The translations under genes and the position numbers were made by a program. A stretch of DNA of 64,000 bases from positions 372,001 to 436,000 of the forward strand of contig NZ_CP080598.1 of NCBI RefSeq assembly GCF_019598945.1, read 5' to 3'. Source of the stretch: Sphaerospermopsis torques-reginae ITEP-024 (lineage in GTDB: Bacteria; Cyanobacteriota; Cyanobacteriia; Cyanobacteriales; Nostocaceae). Each line of letters opens with the position of its first letter. Position 1 is the first letter of the stretch. The notes beneath the pieces were generated by a model. The model had not been told where the DNA came from. It did not search any database and was given only the letters and a program-made list of their open reading frames with translations. Positions 1 through 8,321 of this stretch are shown here, piece after piece.

Positions 1-441
1 AGGTAATATGAAAGTTTCATCTGCTAATTCAGGAGTCCAAGAAACTCTAAATTGAAGTTCTTGTAGTTCATCTGGTATTTTTTCATCACTAGGAGATAAT
101 TCTATGGATAAAGTCAGTTGATTTTGGTTATGATCTATAATAGATAATTGACTTCCTGGTTCAATTTCGTGACCATAAAACAAGTGACGAATATCAAGTT
201 CTCCATCTCTTCCAATTTCACCTTCTCTCCTCAGTTCATCATCATAAAAATATTCACTGCGGTTATTCATTCTTTCACGCAGTATTTCTAAATCACAACG
301 TGAGCAAAAAATTTGAATAGCTTCTAATATAGAAGTTTTACCGCTATTATTTTCACCAACCAGTAAGTTAATTCTACCTAATTGCTGAAGTTCAAAAGAT
401 TTGAAGCAGCGAAAGTTCTCTATTTTTACACTTTTTAGCAT
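1..441 (-). CDS. AAA family ATPase, N-terminal part (3' end outside window)
   Basis: An open frame starts at ATG 441 and runs off the left edge, showing 147 codons. The N-terminus has the usual SMC/RecF/OLD-like beginning (MLKSVKIENFRCFKSFEL) followed by a Walker A motif GENNSGKTS at about residues 29-37, so this is an ATP-binding protein of the AAA_15/AAA_21 type. The Walker B and any TOPRIM or nuclease part lie beyond the window, so the subfamily cannot be fixed. It is co-oriented with, and 56 bp downstream of, the pentapeptide/HNH gene, which suggests co-transcription. ATPases of this type often work in phage-defence pairs with a nuclease, but that role is inference here. Confidence 0.8.
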   Translation of the reverse strand, partial: MLKSVKIENFRCFKSFELQQLGRINLLVGENNSGKTSILEAIQIFCSRCDLEILRERMNNRSEYFYDDELRREGEIGRDGELDIRHLFYGHEIEPGSQLSIIDHNQNQLTLSIELSPSDEKIPDELQELQFRVSWTPELADETFILP

Positions 442-497
442 GGTTTATCAAGATAATAGAGAAATAATGACCAAGTTTATTATATCAGATCCCTGAC

Positions 498-1769
498 TTA
501 TTCCAGAAGTTGTTTATCTATCCAATTACATTGTTCACCATGATATCTTAGCGCGTCCTGTTGTTTAGTAGCATCTTCACCAGTTAGACAACTTACTATT
601 TCTATTCCTCTAATATCTTGATAGTCTTTCGCTATTTGTTCAGATATTAATACTTCTCTCGTTGTTGGGTGAATAGCTATGAGGTGTGCATCAAAAAGTC
701 TATGCAAATCTACTCTCAAAAGTAAGCCATTAGCAACATCATGAGATTCGATTTTGCTATAAGGAATAATATGTGCTGCTTCAATAATTTCTTTAATTTC
801 ACAGCCACTAATTAAACATCTATGACCATATTTTTTTGTTAGTTCTTCTTTAAATTTTTCTTGTCCTTCTCGTGATGGTGGATATTTTTGTGGTTCTACT
901 TTATTATTTAATAAATCCTTTATCCATTGAGGATCTTGATAATTTGACCAAATCATTTTTTTAATTTTAGGATCAAATCCTTCAGGAAATTTAGTTTCAT
1001 CATTATAATATGCTCCGTTTAAAGTGCTAACATTGGTGAGTTTAGTGTTGGTTTGACTTAAATCAGTGTTGCCAAAATTAGCTTTTGCAAAATTAGCATT
1101 TATAATGGTGGATTTTGTCAATTCTGCTCCCCTCAGATTTGCACCTGTTAATTTTGCTCTTGTTAAGTTAGCTTCTGTTAAAATAGCTCCTGTTAAAATA
1201 GCTCTTTGCAATTTGGTATTTTCTAAGTTAGCTTGAGCTAAGTTTGTATCTTTTAATATAGCTTTTGTCAAATTTAATCCTGATAAGTTAGCTCTTCTTA
1301 AATCTTGTCCAGAGAGATTTCTATTTTCTACTTCTTTATTAGTAATTTCCCAAATTAAATAATATTTTGGATTAATTTTGGTATTATTATCAATAATTAT
1401 ATCTTTTAAAAGAGTATGATCTAAACAAGCATCTGTTAAATCAGCACCAGATAGATTAGTATTTTGTAATTTTGCACCTTTAAGATTTGTACCTCTCAGG
1501 ATTGCACCACTAAGGTTAGCATTTTCTAAATATGCAGAAGATAAATCTGAACCACTTAAATCAGCACCAGATAGATTAGTATTTTGTAATTTTGCACCTT
1601 TAAAATTCGTACCTCTCAGGATTGCATCACTAAGGTTAGCATTTTCTAAATATGCAGAAGATAAATTTGAACCACTTAAATCAGCAGCAATAAGATTACC
1701 ATCTTGGAGATTTATTTTAAAAAGGGTTGCAGTTTTTATTATTGCTTTTTCCAAATTCACATTTTTCAA
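498..1769 (-). CDS. Pentapeptide-repeat protein with C-terminal HNH nuclease domain (3' portion of an interrupted gene)
   Basis: About 270 residues of A(D/N)LXX pentapeptide repeats, which fold as a right-handed quadrilateral beta-helix, are followed by an HNH_2-type nuclease domain. The nuclease segment contains HRCLISGC, EAAHIIPYSK, NGLLLRVDLHRLFDAH and LIAIHP, giving the His-His-Asn-His pattern. The pentapeptide part contains a nearly perfect 40-residue duplication. The start used here is TTG 1769, but the same frame stays open up to codon 1910 and has no ATG or GTG there. The true beginning lies upstream, beyond a 105-bp insertion that adds an in-frame stop. The gene is therefore probably broken, unless it is expressed from a secondary start. 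Pentapeptide-nuclease fusions occur in cyanobacteria; the substrate is unknown. Confidence 0.75.
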   Translation of the reverse strand: MKNVNLEKAIIKTATLFKINLQDGNLIAADLSGSNLSSAYLENANLSDAILRGTNFKGAKLQNTNLSGADLSGSDLSSAYLENANLSGAILRGTNLKGAKLQNTNLSGADLTDACLDHTLLKDIIIDNNTKINPKYYLIWEITNKEVENRNLSGQDLRRANLSGLNLTKAILKDTNLAQANLENTKLQRAILTGAILTEANLTRAKLTGANLRGAELTKSTIINANFAKANFGNTDLSQTNTKLTNVSTLNGAYYNDETKFPEGFDPKIKKMIWSNYQDPQWIKDLLNNKVEPQKYPPSREGQEKFKEELTKKYGHRCLISGCEIKEIIEAAHIIPYSKIESHDVANGLLLRVDLHRLFDAHLIAIHPTTREVLISEQIAKDYQDIRGIEIVSCLTGEDATKQQDALRYHGEQCNWIDKQLLE

Positions 1770-1879
1770 ATTTGCACAACTTAAATTTGAACCACTTAAT
1801 ATAATTTCTCTCAGGTCTTGATTACATAATTCTGCATATCCTTCTTCGATTTCTCTTTTTCCTGTTTGTGTTTCTTTGA

Positions 1880-1986
1880 TACAGCACTTTGCACGTCTAT
1901 CTAGTACAGTTCATATCCTATTTTCTAGCTTGATGTAATAATTCTGTCTTATGTTTTTGTACCTAAACGTTACGCAAAGTGCTGTA
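1880..1986. mobile_element. MITE-like insertion, TA target duplication with 11-bp terminal inverted repeats
   Basis: Positions 1880-1892 (TACAGCACTTTGC) and 1974-1986 (GCAAAGTGCTGTA) are perfect inverted copies. Read as TA + CAGCACTTTGC ... GCAAAGTGCTG + TA, this is a 105-bp element with 11-bp terminal repeats and a TA target duplication, the pattern of IS630/Tc1-mariner-derived MITEs. No transposase can be encoded in this length. Removing 105 bp (35 codons) joins the reading frame ending ...KGYKIRS to IKETQTGKREIEE..., restoring one long pentapeptide/HNH frame. The insertion brings an in-frame TGA at 1913-1911. The link to IS630 is inference from the TA duplication. Confidence 0.75.
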
Positions 1987-2126
1987 CTTCTTATTTTATA
2001 ACCTTTATAATCAGAAAAATCCCTCCTACCTTCTTTGTACAGTTTAATAAGTGTTGTATCTCTTTTTATATTTTCCTGGATACACATATAAGCTTCAAAA
2101 TTAGCTCTATATTTATTATAAATCAT
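1911..2126 (-). pseudogene. 5' fragment of the interrupted pentapeptide/HNH gene
   Basis: This 71-codon frame begins MIYNKYRANFEAYMC. Its last 24 or so codons come from the inserted element. The native part (to about residue 47, ...YKGYKIRS) joins in frame with the pentapeptide/HNH sequence when the 105-bp element is removed. ATG 2126 is therefore the likely original start, giving an ancestral protein of roughly 508 residues. A purine-rich AAGGAG (plus-strand CTCCTT, 2131-2136) lies just upstream of the ATG on the coding strand and serves as a good ribosome binding site. As it stands the product is a short truncated peptide. I do not recognise a domain in the N-terminal 47 residues. Confidence 0.65.
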
Positions 2127-2255
2127 ACAACTCCTTAAACTAACTTAATAAATAACTAACATTTGCGATTCTGTGGACTGAATATATTATACTTAATGTC
2201 TTGGTGCTTTTACGCTTAACTTATCAAATCACTAATCACGCTATGATAGTAAACA

Positions 2256-2447
2256 ATGAAGGTTAAAGAAGTTCTCAAAATCCTGGAAGAAGATGGTTGG
2301 TATATAGATCGTATTAGAGGTAGTCATCGTATCCTCAAACATCAAATTAAATCGGGTATCGTGGTATTAGCGGGTAAACTTAGTAAAGACTTAGCGGAAG
2401 GGACTCGAAAGAGTATTTTTTCCCAAGCACAACTGGAGGACAAATAA
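2256..2447 (+). CDS. hicA: HicA-type toxin (mRNA interferase)
   Basis: A 63-residue protein of the HicA/YcfA family with a double-stranded-RNA-binding-like fold. It has the typical opening MKVKEVLKILEEDGW and the catalytic His at residue 24 in the GSHRIL motif. HicA toxins cleave mRNA independently of the ribosome and are held inactive by HicB. The stop codon overlaps the start of the next gene by one base (TAATG), the usual hicA-hicB arrangement with the toxin first. Length and motif are normal, so the toxin looks intact. Confidence 0.9.
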   Translation: MKVKEVLKILEEDGWYIDRIRGSHRILKHQIKSGIVVLAGKLSKDLAEGTRKSIFSQAQLEDK

Positions 2448-2662
2448 TGAAAAATTATGCAGTAGTCTATGAATGGGCCGGTAGTAATTATTCTGCTTAT
2501 GTTCCAGATTTACCCGGATGTGTTGCCTGTGGTGATACTCTACAAGAAACAGAAGAACTAATTAAAGAAGCTATAGAATTATATTTGGAAGTATTGAAAG
2601 AAGATGGCAAACCTATACCCAAACCTTCTACAAAAGTAGGTCAAGTTGCAGTGATGATCTAA
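2447..2662 (+). CDS. hicB: HicB-type antitoxin
   Basis: A 71-residue HicB-family protein with the partial RNase H-like fold (MKNYAVVYEWAGSNYSAYVPDLPGCVACGDT is the hallmark, here spanning residues 1-31). It binds and neutralises HicA. It is short and lacks the C-terminal DNA-binding domain of longer HicB proteins, so autorepression would have to come from elsewhere or be absent. Its ATG overlaps the hicA stop by one base, indicating translational coupling. A strong hairpin follows 9 bases after the stop. Confidence 0.9.
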   Translation: MKNYAVVYEWAGSNYSAYVPDLPGCVACGDTLQETEELIKEAIELYLEVLKEDGKPIPKPSTKVGQVAVMI

Positions 2663-2670
2663 AATCCAGA

Positions 2671-2697
2671 TCCCGGACTTCTTAAAGAAGTCCGGGA
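2671..2697 (+). terminator. Hairpin after hicB, member of a dispersed repeat family
   Basis: TCCCGGACTTCTT and AAGAAGTCCGGGA form a near-perfect 13-bp stem with a very short loop, located between the convergent hicB and alaS genes. It probably ends transcription of hicB. There is no clear U-tract. Closely related hairpins occur at 33171-33202 and 51417-51448, so it also belongs to a repeat family. Confidence 0.55.
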
Positions 2698-2717
2698 TAT
2701 AAATATTGATCTAAATC

Positions 2718-5360
2718 CTATTTCAACCCTGCTAACAAATCATTTTTTGCAGTTTCCAAAGCTTCTGGTAACTTACTTGCATCCCTTCCCCCAGCTTGCG
2801 CGAGATTGGGTTTTCCACCACCACCACCACCACAAATTTTAGCTACAGCACCTACAAATTTACCTGCTTGTATTCCTTTTTTATTCACTTCCGAACTAAA
2901 AGCAGCAACAATACTTACTTTCCCCTCTTCAGGAATAGAACCTAAAACCACAGCACCATTACCGATTTTTTGCAGTAATCTTTCTGCTGCATCTTTTAAT
3001 GATTCTGCATCCACATCTTCCAGTTGAGAAACAATAATTTTATGTTCTCCCAGTGTTTCCGCAGTTGTTAATAAACTGTCAGATTTAACTATTGCAAGTT
3101 GTGATTTTAGGGTTTGAATTGTTTTTTCACTGTTGCGGAGTTCGGTTTGTAAAGTTGTGATTCTGTCGGGTATTTCTTCCGGTTTGATTTTAAAACGGAA
3201 ACACAAATCTTTGGTAACTTGATCTCGCACGTTCAAATAATCTAAAACCGATGCACCAGACACCGCTTCTATTCTTCTCACTCCTGAAGAAACTCCCGCT
3301 TCAGATATGATTTTGAAAACGCCAATTTCCGCAGTATTACTAACATGAGTTCCCCCGCATAACTCCATTGAAACACCGGGGAAATCAATTACTCGTACTT
3401 CATCACCGTATTTTTCACCAAACATTGCCACCGCACCTCTAGCTTTTGCTTCTGCTAAAGGTAATACTTCGATTTTGGCTGAATGCGCTTCAGAAATCCA
3501 ACTATTTACTAATTCTTCAACTTGCTGAACTTCATCCGCAGTTAAAGCGCGAGGACAGTTAAAATCAAACCGCAAGCTATCAAAAGAAACTAATGATCCT
3601 GCTTGGGAAATGCTTTCATCAACTACTTTCTTTAAAGCAGCTTGTAATAAATGGGTTGCTGTATGATTAGCTTGAGCGCGACGACGACAAGCGGTATCAA
3701 TTTGGGCGGTAATTTGATCAGCGACCCTAATTGTACCACGTTCTATTTTTCCAAAGTGAATAAAGAAATCAGATTCTTTTTTCACATCTTCAATTCTGAT
3801 TAAAATTCCATCACCAGAAATATAACCTTTATCTCCGATTTGTCCACCTGATTCCGCATAAAATGGGGTTTTATCCAGGACAATTTGTACTTCTGTTCCT
3901 GCTTCTGCTTCTTCTTGGGAAATACCATTAACTAACAATACTTCAATTTTTGCTGTGGTTGCTAATTGAGTATATCCTAAAAATTCGGTAGAGTGGATAT
4001 GTTCTGCAAGTTTATCTAAAGAACCTTGGACTGTTAAATCAATGGTTTCGTGTGCTGCTTTTGCACGTTCTACCTGTTTTTGCATTTCTGCATTAAAACC
4101 ATCTACATCAACAGTTAAATTCTGTTCTTCGGCAATTTCTTGAGTTAGTTCTAATGGGAAACCGTAGGTATCATATAAGGTAAATGCACTTTCACCACTA
4201 ATAGAAGTTAAACCTTTTTGTTTTACTTCTTGGATAATTTCCGCTAAGAGCTTTTCACCTCTTTCTAAAGTTTTCAAGAAATTAGCTTCTTCTCTTGCTA
4301 ACTCTGCTTTAATAGATGCTTCCCTTTGTCGCAAACTGGGATAAACATTTTCAGAAAGAGAAATTGCGGTTTCTGCAACTTGGTTAATAAATTCCCCAGA
4401 AATTCCAATTAATCTTCCATGTCTGACAACGCGACGAATTAAACGCCGTAAAATGTAACCTCTACCAACATTAGAAGCACGAATTTGATCGGCGATCATG
4501 TGTACAACAGAACGAACATGATCACCAATGACTTTTAAGGAAACTTTGGTATTTTCATCACTTTGATGATAATCAATTTTAGCAATTTTCGTCGCAGTTT
4601 CTACTATGGGGAAAATCAAATCTGTTTCATAATTGTTAGGAACTTTTTGGAGAATTTGCGCCATTCTCTCTAAACCCATTCCGGTGTCAATGTTCTTATT
4701 TTGTAATGGGGTGAGATTTCCTTCTGCGTCCCGATTATATTGCATAAATACCAAGTTATAAAACTCGATAAATCGGGTATCATCTTCTAAATCAATATGA
4801 TCATCTCCTAATTCTGGGTGAAAATCATAATAAATTTCTGAACACGGACCGCAAGGACCAGTGGGACCAGAAACCCAGAAATTATCATCTTCTCCCATGC
4901 GTTTAATGCGTTTTTCTGAAACTCCAATTTTATCTTTCCAGATGTTAAATGCTTCGTCGTCTTCTTCAAAAACGCTAACTACTAAACTTTCAGGAGGTAA
5001 ACCAAAAACTTGGGTAGAAATTTCCCAACCCCAGGCGATCGCTTGTTCTTTAAAATAATCACCAAAGCTAAAATTACCCAACATCTCAAAAAATGTATGG
5101 TGGCGTTTTGTCCGTCCCACATTTTCGATATCATTGGTACGGATACACTTTTGAGAAGTTGTAGCGCGTTTAAATTCCGGTGTGCGCTGTCCTAAAAATA
5201 TGGGTTTAAATGGTAGCATCCCCGCTATAGTTAGCAGTACGGTGGGATCTTCCGGTACGAGGGATGCACTAGGAAGCGGTTGGTGTCCCCGTTGGGAATA
5301 GAAGTCAAGGAATAAAGCGCGAATATCGTTACCGCTAAGATACTGGGGAGTTGATGACAT
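2718..5360 (-). CDS. alaS: Alanyl-tRNA synthetase
   Basis: An 880-residue cytoplasmic enzyme that charges tRNA-Ala with alanine and hydrolyses mischarged Ser/Gly-tRNA-Ala. The N-terminal class II catalytic core carries LFLDFYSQRGH, the RTKRHHTFFEMLGNFSFGDY region and the TGPCGPCSEIYYD segment. The editing domain has the HTATH and CGGTH zinc-site motifs. The C-Ala domain ends with a glycine run preceding KPNLAQAGG. Length is normal for bacteria. It starts at ATG 5360 and is transcribed alone, convergent with hicAB. Confidence 0.97.
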   Translation of the reverse strand: MSSTPQYLSGNDIRALFLDFYSQRGHQPLPSASLVPEDPTVLLTIAGMLPFKPIFLGQRTPEFKRATTSQKCIRTNDIENVGRTKRHHTFFEMLGNFSFGDYFKEQAIAWGWEISTQVFGLPPESLVVSVFEEDDEAFNIWKDKIGVSEKRIKRMGEDDNFWVSGPTGPCGPCSEIYYDFHPELGDDHIDLEDDTRFIEFYNLVFMQYNRDAEGNLTPLQNKNIDTGMGLERMAQILQKVPNNYETDLIFPIVETATKIAKIDYHQSDENTKVSLKVIGDHVRSVVHMIADQIRASNVGRGYILRRLIRRVVRHGRLIGISGEFINQVAETAISLSENVYPSLRQREASIKAELAREEANFLKTLERGEKLLAEIIQEVKQKGLTSISGESAFTLYDTYGFPLELTQEIAEEQNLTVDVDGFNAEMQKQVERAKAAHETIDLTVQGSLDKLAEHIHSTEFLGYTQLATTAKIEVLLVNGISQEEAEAGTEVQIVLDKTPFYAESGGQIGDKGYISGDGILIRIEDVKKESDFFIHFGKIERGTIRVADQITAQIDTACRRRAQANHTATHLLQAALKKVVDESISQAGSLVSFDSLRFDFNCPRALTADEVQQVEELVNSWISEAHSAKIEVLPLAEAKARGAVAMFGEKYGDEVRVIDFPGVSMELCGGTHVSNTAEIGVFKIISEAGVSSGVRRIEAVSGASVLDYLNVRDQVTKDLCFRFKIKPEEIPDRITTLQTELRNSEKTIQTLKSQLAIVKSDSLLTTAETLGEHKIIVSQLEDVDAESLKDAAERLLQKIGNGAVVLGSIPEEGKVSIVAAFSSEVNKKGIQAGKFVGAVAKICGGGGGGKPNLAQAGGRDASKLPEALETAKNDLLAGLK

Positions 5361-5628
5361 GAGTGTTTACAAAATCAATTTTAATTAGTTGGTCAGTTCT
5401 GCAAAAAGCATCATTACTATTTATTAGTTATGCCATAAAATTAGAGCTATGGTAAATATTTAGTTATTTACTGTCTGTAAATTTTGGGGAAAATATAAAT
5501 TTTATTGTATAATTTTCGTGCTTGAATACGGTTATTTTATTTTTTTTAACCAACCGCAGAGGCGCAGAGGACACAGAGGTAAGAGGTTTTTTTTGATTAA
5601 GAAAGGTGGTTTTTTAGGAGTTATAAAA
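5361..5628. other. Intergenic region between alaS and a HicB-like remnant
   Basis: AT-rich DNA containing the 5' flank of alaS. At about 5552-5580 there is a copy of the short repeat CCGCAGAGGCGCAGAGG, which recurs at 7240-7270, 25430-25465, 28555-28580, 31015-31045 and 55465-55490. No gene is seen. Confidence 0.5.
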
Positions 5629-5760
5629 ATGAGTTTACGTTATAGTATGATTATTCAATGGAGTGATCAAGATCAATGTTATTTAGTTCATTTACCTGAA
5701 TTGACTACTCAAAAATATCATACTCATGCTCTAAGAGGATGTTTGAAAAGTCTAAATTGA
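5629..5760 (+). pseudogene. Truncated HicB-like (UPF0150) antitoxin remnant
   Basis: A 43-residue frame beginning MSLRYSMIIQWSDQDQCYLV, preceded by AGGAG at 5616-5620. The first 35 residues match the start of the HicB-like fold (a beta strand then HLPEL). The sequence then diverges into a short unrelated tail (ALRGCLKSLN) and stops, whereas family members continue for another 25-35 residues. A small deletion or frameshift is the likely cause. No hicA partner is next to it. A functional micro-antitoxin is possible but unlikely. Confidence 0.5.
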
Positions 5761-6138
5761 GTGATTAGAAATCACATCTACACAGACAAAACCTGCCTTC
5801 GCAGGTTTGAAAACCTCAATTTTTCGTTAGTCCACTAGTGGACTTTGCTTGTGTAGTAGCGAATTATATTCGCCAAAAACTTTTAAGACAACCTCTTACC
5901 CTGTTCTCTAAAGAGAGCCTGAGTTAATCACCAGGATGCTCCCGTTTTCTCAAATTCCACCAGTGTTAATGAGAGTAATTTAAATGCTATTATTGATGCT
6001 TTTCTTATTTCTTGCTGACTGCTGATGGCTGACGGCTGAATGCTTACGATTTTGGATTTGTGAAATTTGTGCTAATTAAGTTATTCTAGAACTATAAAAT
6101 CTAAACTGACCATATACTATATATTATTAAGAATATAG
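5761..6138. repeat. Gene-free stretch holding a cluster of dispersed palindromic repeats
   Basis: Three hairpins lie in a row: AAACCTGC-CTTC-GCAGGTTT (5789-5808), the perfect palindrome GTCCACTAGTGGAC (5830-5843) and GCGAAT-TAT-ATTCGC (5859-5873). Composite hairpin blocks of this kind are a known intergenic repeat class in Nostocales. At 6009-6048 there is a CTGACTGCTGATGGCTG-type tandem repeat also seen near 52190, 54400 and 62980. No gene is visible. Confidence 0.6.
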
Positions 6139-6930
6139 ATGCCATTAAAGAAAGTAATGAAAATCACAGTTATGACTTTTAACCTCCGCTGCGATAAACC
6201 AGATCCGGGGGTACGTCAGTGGGAAAAGCGTGTAGGTGCGATCGCTTCTGTTATTCAACATTATCAACCAGATTTAGTGGGTACACAGGAAGGTAAACCC
6301 CATCAACTGAAAGATTTACAAGCACTTTTACCAGAATATAAATTTGTTGGGGGCGATCGCTCTGGTACGGGAGAAGATGAACACTGTGCAATTTTCTATA
6401 AACCTGAACTTTTAAAACTGCAACAAACTCAAGATTTTTACCTCAGTGATACTCCAGAAATTCCTGGTAGTATTACTTGGGCAACTCGTTTACCACGCAT
6501 GGCAACTTGGGCTAATTTTACATTTGGTAATCCTGGTATTTCCCTAACTATTGTTAATACTCATTTAGATCATGAAATTGCTAAAGCTAGAGAGTTGGGT
6601 GCAGGTTTGCTGAGTCTGCGTTTAATGGAATTTCCTGCTGAAGATTATGTAATCTTAACTGGAGATTTTAACGCCCATTCCAGAACTTTAGAAAGAATAA
6701 TTTTAGCTGATAATTATAGAATGCAAGATACTTTAGCAAATCTGCCGTTAGCAGAACAAAAAACTTTTCATGATTTTACTGGTGAACCTGTGGATGCTAG
6801 AGATACTATTTATGGCGATCGCCGTTTTCACATCGAACAGGTAATCATTGAAAATAAACAATGGCAACGTGTTTGGCCTTCTGATCATTTTCCGGTAATT
6901 GTGAAATTAAGCATCGGGAATAGGGAATAG
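6139..6930 (+). CDS. Endonuclease/exonuclease/phosphatase (EEP) family protein
   Basis: A 263-residue Mg2+-dependent phosphodiesterase-fold protein. The family motifs are in order: MTFNLRCDKPDPG, a metal-binding Glu in GTQEGKPHQL, INxH-like IVNTHLDHE, the LTGDFNAHS catalytic Asp/Asn motif, and the C-terminal SDHFPVIVKL with the Asp-His pair. Proteins of this size act on phosphodiester or phosphomonoester substrates; the substrate cannot be predicted here. The second Met (6157, MKITVMTFNL) fits the family start better than the first, and neither has a strong ribosome binding site. It is monocistronic, with no signal peptide. Confidence 0.85.
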   Translation: MPLKKVMKITVMTFNLRCDKPDPGVRQWEKRVGAIASVIQHYQPDLVGTQEGKPHQLKDLQALLPEYKFVGGDRSGTGEDEHCAIFYKPELLKLQQTQDFYLSDTPEIPGSITWATRLPRMATWANFTFGNPGISLTIVNTHLDHEIAKARELGAGLLSLRLMEFPAEDYVILTGDFNAHSRTLERIILADNYRMQDTLANLPLAEQKTFHDFTGEPVDARDTIYGDRRFHIEQVIIENKQWQRVWPSDHFPVIVKLSIGNRE

Positions 6931-6940
6931 TAATCGAAAA

Positions 6941-7237
6941 TTAAGCAGATTTAACGGATACTGCTAAATGTAATCCCAAAGCATCCAATAAGGTACTTAA
7001 ACTATAAAATTCAATTTCTCCTTGCTCAGATAATTTCTGGGCTAGGTTCTCATAACATTGCTGTATAGGTGTTGATAGTTTCTCAATTCCACCTTGAGCT
7101 TCAATTATATTTTTAAGTGCCTTATTTAACATTTTAGGATCGCCTTCTTCTAAAACAACTTCAATATAAGCTGCTGCTTCCAGTGGATCTTTTAAGTCTT
7201 GGATTAGTTTTTCATGGTAGCTAGTGCTTTTAGACAT
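6941..7237 (-). CDS. Lone antitoxin-like protein (HigA/addiction-module antidote family)
   Basis: A 98-residue protein with the typical beginning of the putative addiction-module antidote family ([25 protein letters not shown]) and a C-terminal helix-turn-helix-like part ([16 protein letters not shown]). In complete systems a RelE/HigB-like toxin gene precedes it. None is found here: directly upstream is pdxA, whose 3' end overlaps this start by 8 bases. It may be an orphan antitoxin or transcription regulator now co-transcribed with pdxA. Family assignment is fairly sure; function is not. Confidence 0.7.
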   Translation of the reverse strand: MSKSTSYHEKLIQDLKDPLEAAAYIEVVLEEGDPKMLNKALKNIIEAQGGIEKLSTPIQQCYENLAQKLSEQGEIEFYSLSTLLDALGLHLAVSVKSA

Positions 7238-8321
7238 CCTTTTCCTCTCCGCGTCTCTGCGCCTCTGCGTGAGGTAAACTTTGCCTTTGCTTCACCAACT
7301 CCACCGCTAACTGAATCGCTGCTTTCATACTGGTTGCATCAGCAATACCTTTTCCGGCAATATCAAACGCAGTTCCATGATCTGGGGAAGTTCTCACAAA
7401 CGGTAAACCAATAGTAGTATTTACCGCCCGATCAAAAGCCATTAATTTTACCGGAATTAAACCTTGATCATGATAAAGTGCTAAATAAGCATCCGCAATG
7501 TTTTTAACATTAGAATCACTATACCAAGCTTGACCTGGTTTAACCCACATTGTATCTGGTGGTATGGGTCCTTCTAGTTGTAAATGCGGTCTTTTTTGTT
7601 GTTCTGCTTTTAACCAAGGGATTAACCAATCTATTTCTTCTGTTCCTAATTGTCCCATTTCTCCACTGTGGGGATTTAAACCAGCGATCGCAATTTTCCC
7701 ATTTTTAATCCCAAAATCTCTTTGTAAACATTCTGCTAATAAATCTAATTTTTTTGTTAATAATTGCGGTGTTAAAGCTTGGGATACTTGACATAAAGGA
7801 ATATGTGTGGTAGCAAGTAAAGCCCGCAAAGTCCAACCAGTAAAAGGCGATCGCCCGACAAACAACATTCCAAAACGTTCTACACCTGCTTTCTCGGCTA
7901 AAAGTTCGGTTTGTCCCGGATAATCAAAACCAGCAGCTTTCCAAGCTGATTTAGCGATAGGTGCTGTGACAATACCATCAAAATCACCCGCTAAAGTTTG
8001 AGCGATCGCATATTCCATATAAGCAAAACTCGCTGCACCACTAGCAGCATTACCCACCCCGGTAATAATTTCACCTGAGTTTGGCACATCAATATCAATA
8101 TCAATGACATTTAACTCCTCTGGATTTACCAAAGCTAGTAAATTATCAGTATTAGCTGTCAAATTTTTATAAGTTTTAGTGAGTAAATCCCGACTACCCA
8201 CGACGGCAACATCACAGTTTTGGCTCACTTCTGAATCAGCCAAAGCCTTTAAAATTACTTCTGAGCCAATTCCTGCGGGATCTCCTAGTGTGATTGCTAA
8301 ACGTGGACATTGATTAGTCAT
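7230..8321 (-). CDS. pdxA: 4-hydroxythreonine-4-phosphate dehydrogenase
   Basis: A 363-residue cytoplasmic enzyme of pyridoxal-5'-phosphate synthesis (DXP-dependent route), oxidising 4-phosphohydroxy-L-threonine with NAD. Family marks are [16 protein letters not shown] at the start, the [13 protein letters not shown] segment, and divalent-metal His residues in [17 protein letters not shown] and [11 protein letters not shown]. The enzyme part ends near residue 349. The final residues ([13 protein letters not shown]) are encoded by an intergenic CGCAGAGGCGCAGAG-type repeat, so the tail looks like a read-through extension. It starts at ATG 8321 and overlaps the downstream antitoxin gene by 8 bases. 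Confidence 0.95.
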   Translation of the reverse strand: MTNQCPRLAITLGDPAGIGSEVILKALADSEVSQNCDVAVVGSRDLLTKTYKNLTANTDNLLALVNPEELNVIDIDIDVPNSGEIITGVGNAASGAASFAYMEYAIAQTLAGDFDGIVTAPIAKSAWKAAGFDYPGQTELLAEKAGVERFGMLFVGRSPFTGWTLRALLATTHIPLCQVSQALTPQLLTKKLDLLAECLQRDFGIKNGKIAIAGLNPHSGEMGQLGTEEIDWLIPWLKAEQQKRPHLQLEGPIPPDTMWVKPGQAWYSDSNVKNIADAYLALYHDQGLIPVKLMAFDRAVNTTIGLPFVRTSPDHGTAFDIAGKGIADATSMKAAIQLAVELVKQRQSLPHAEAQRRGEEKDV

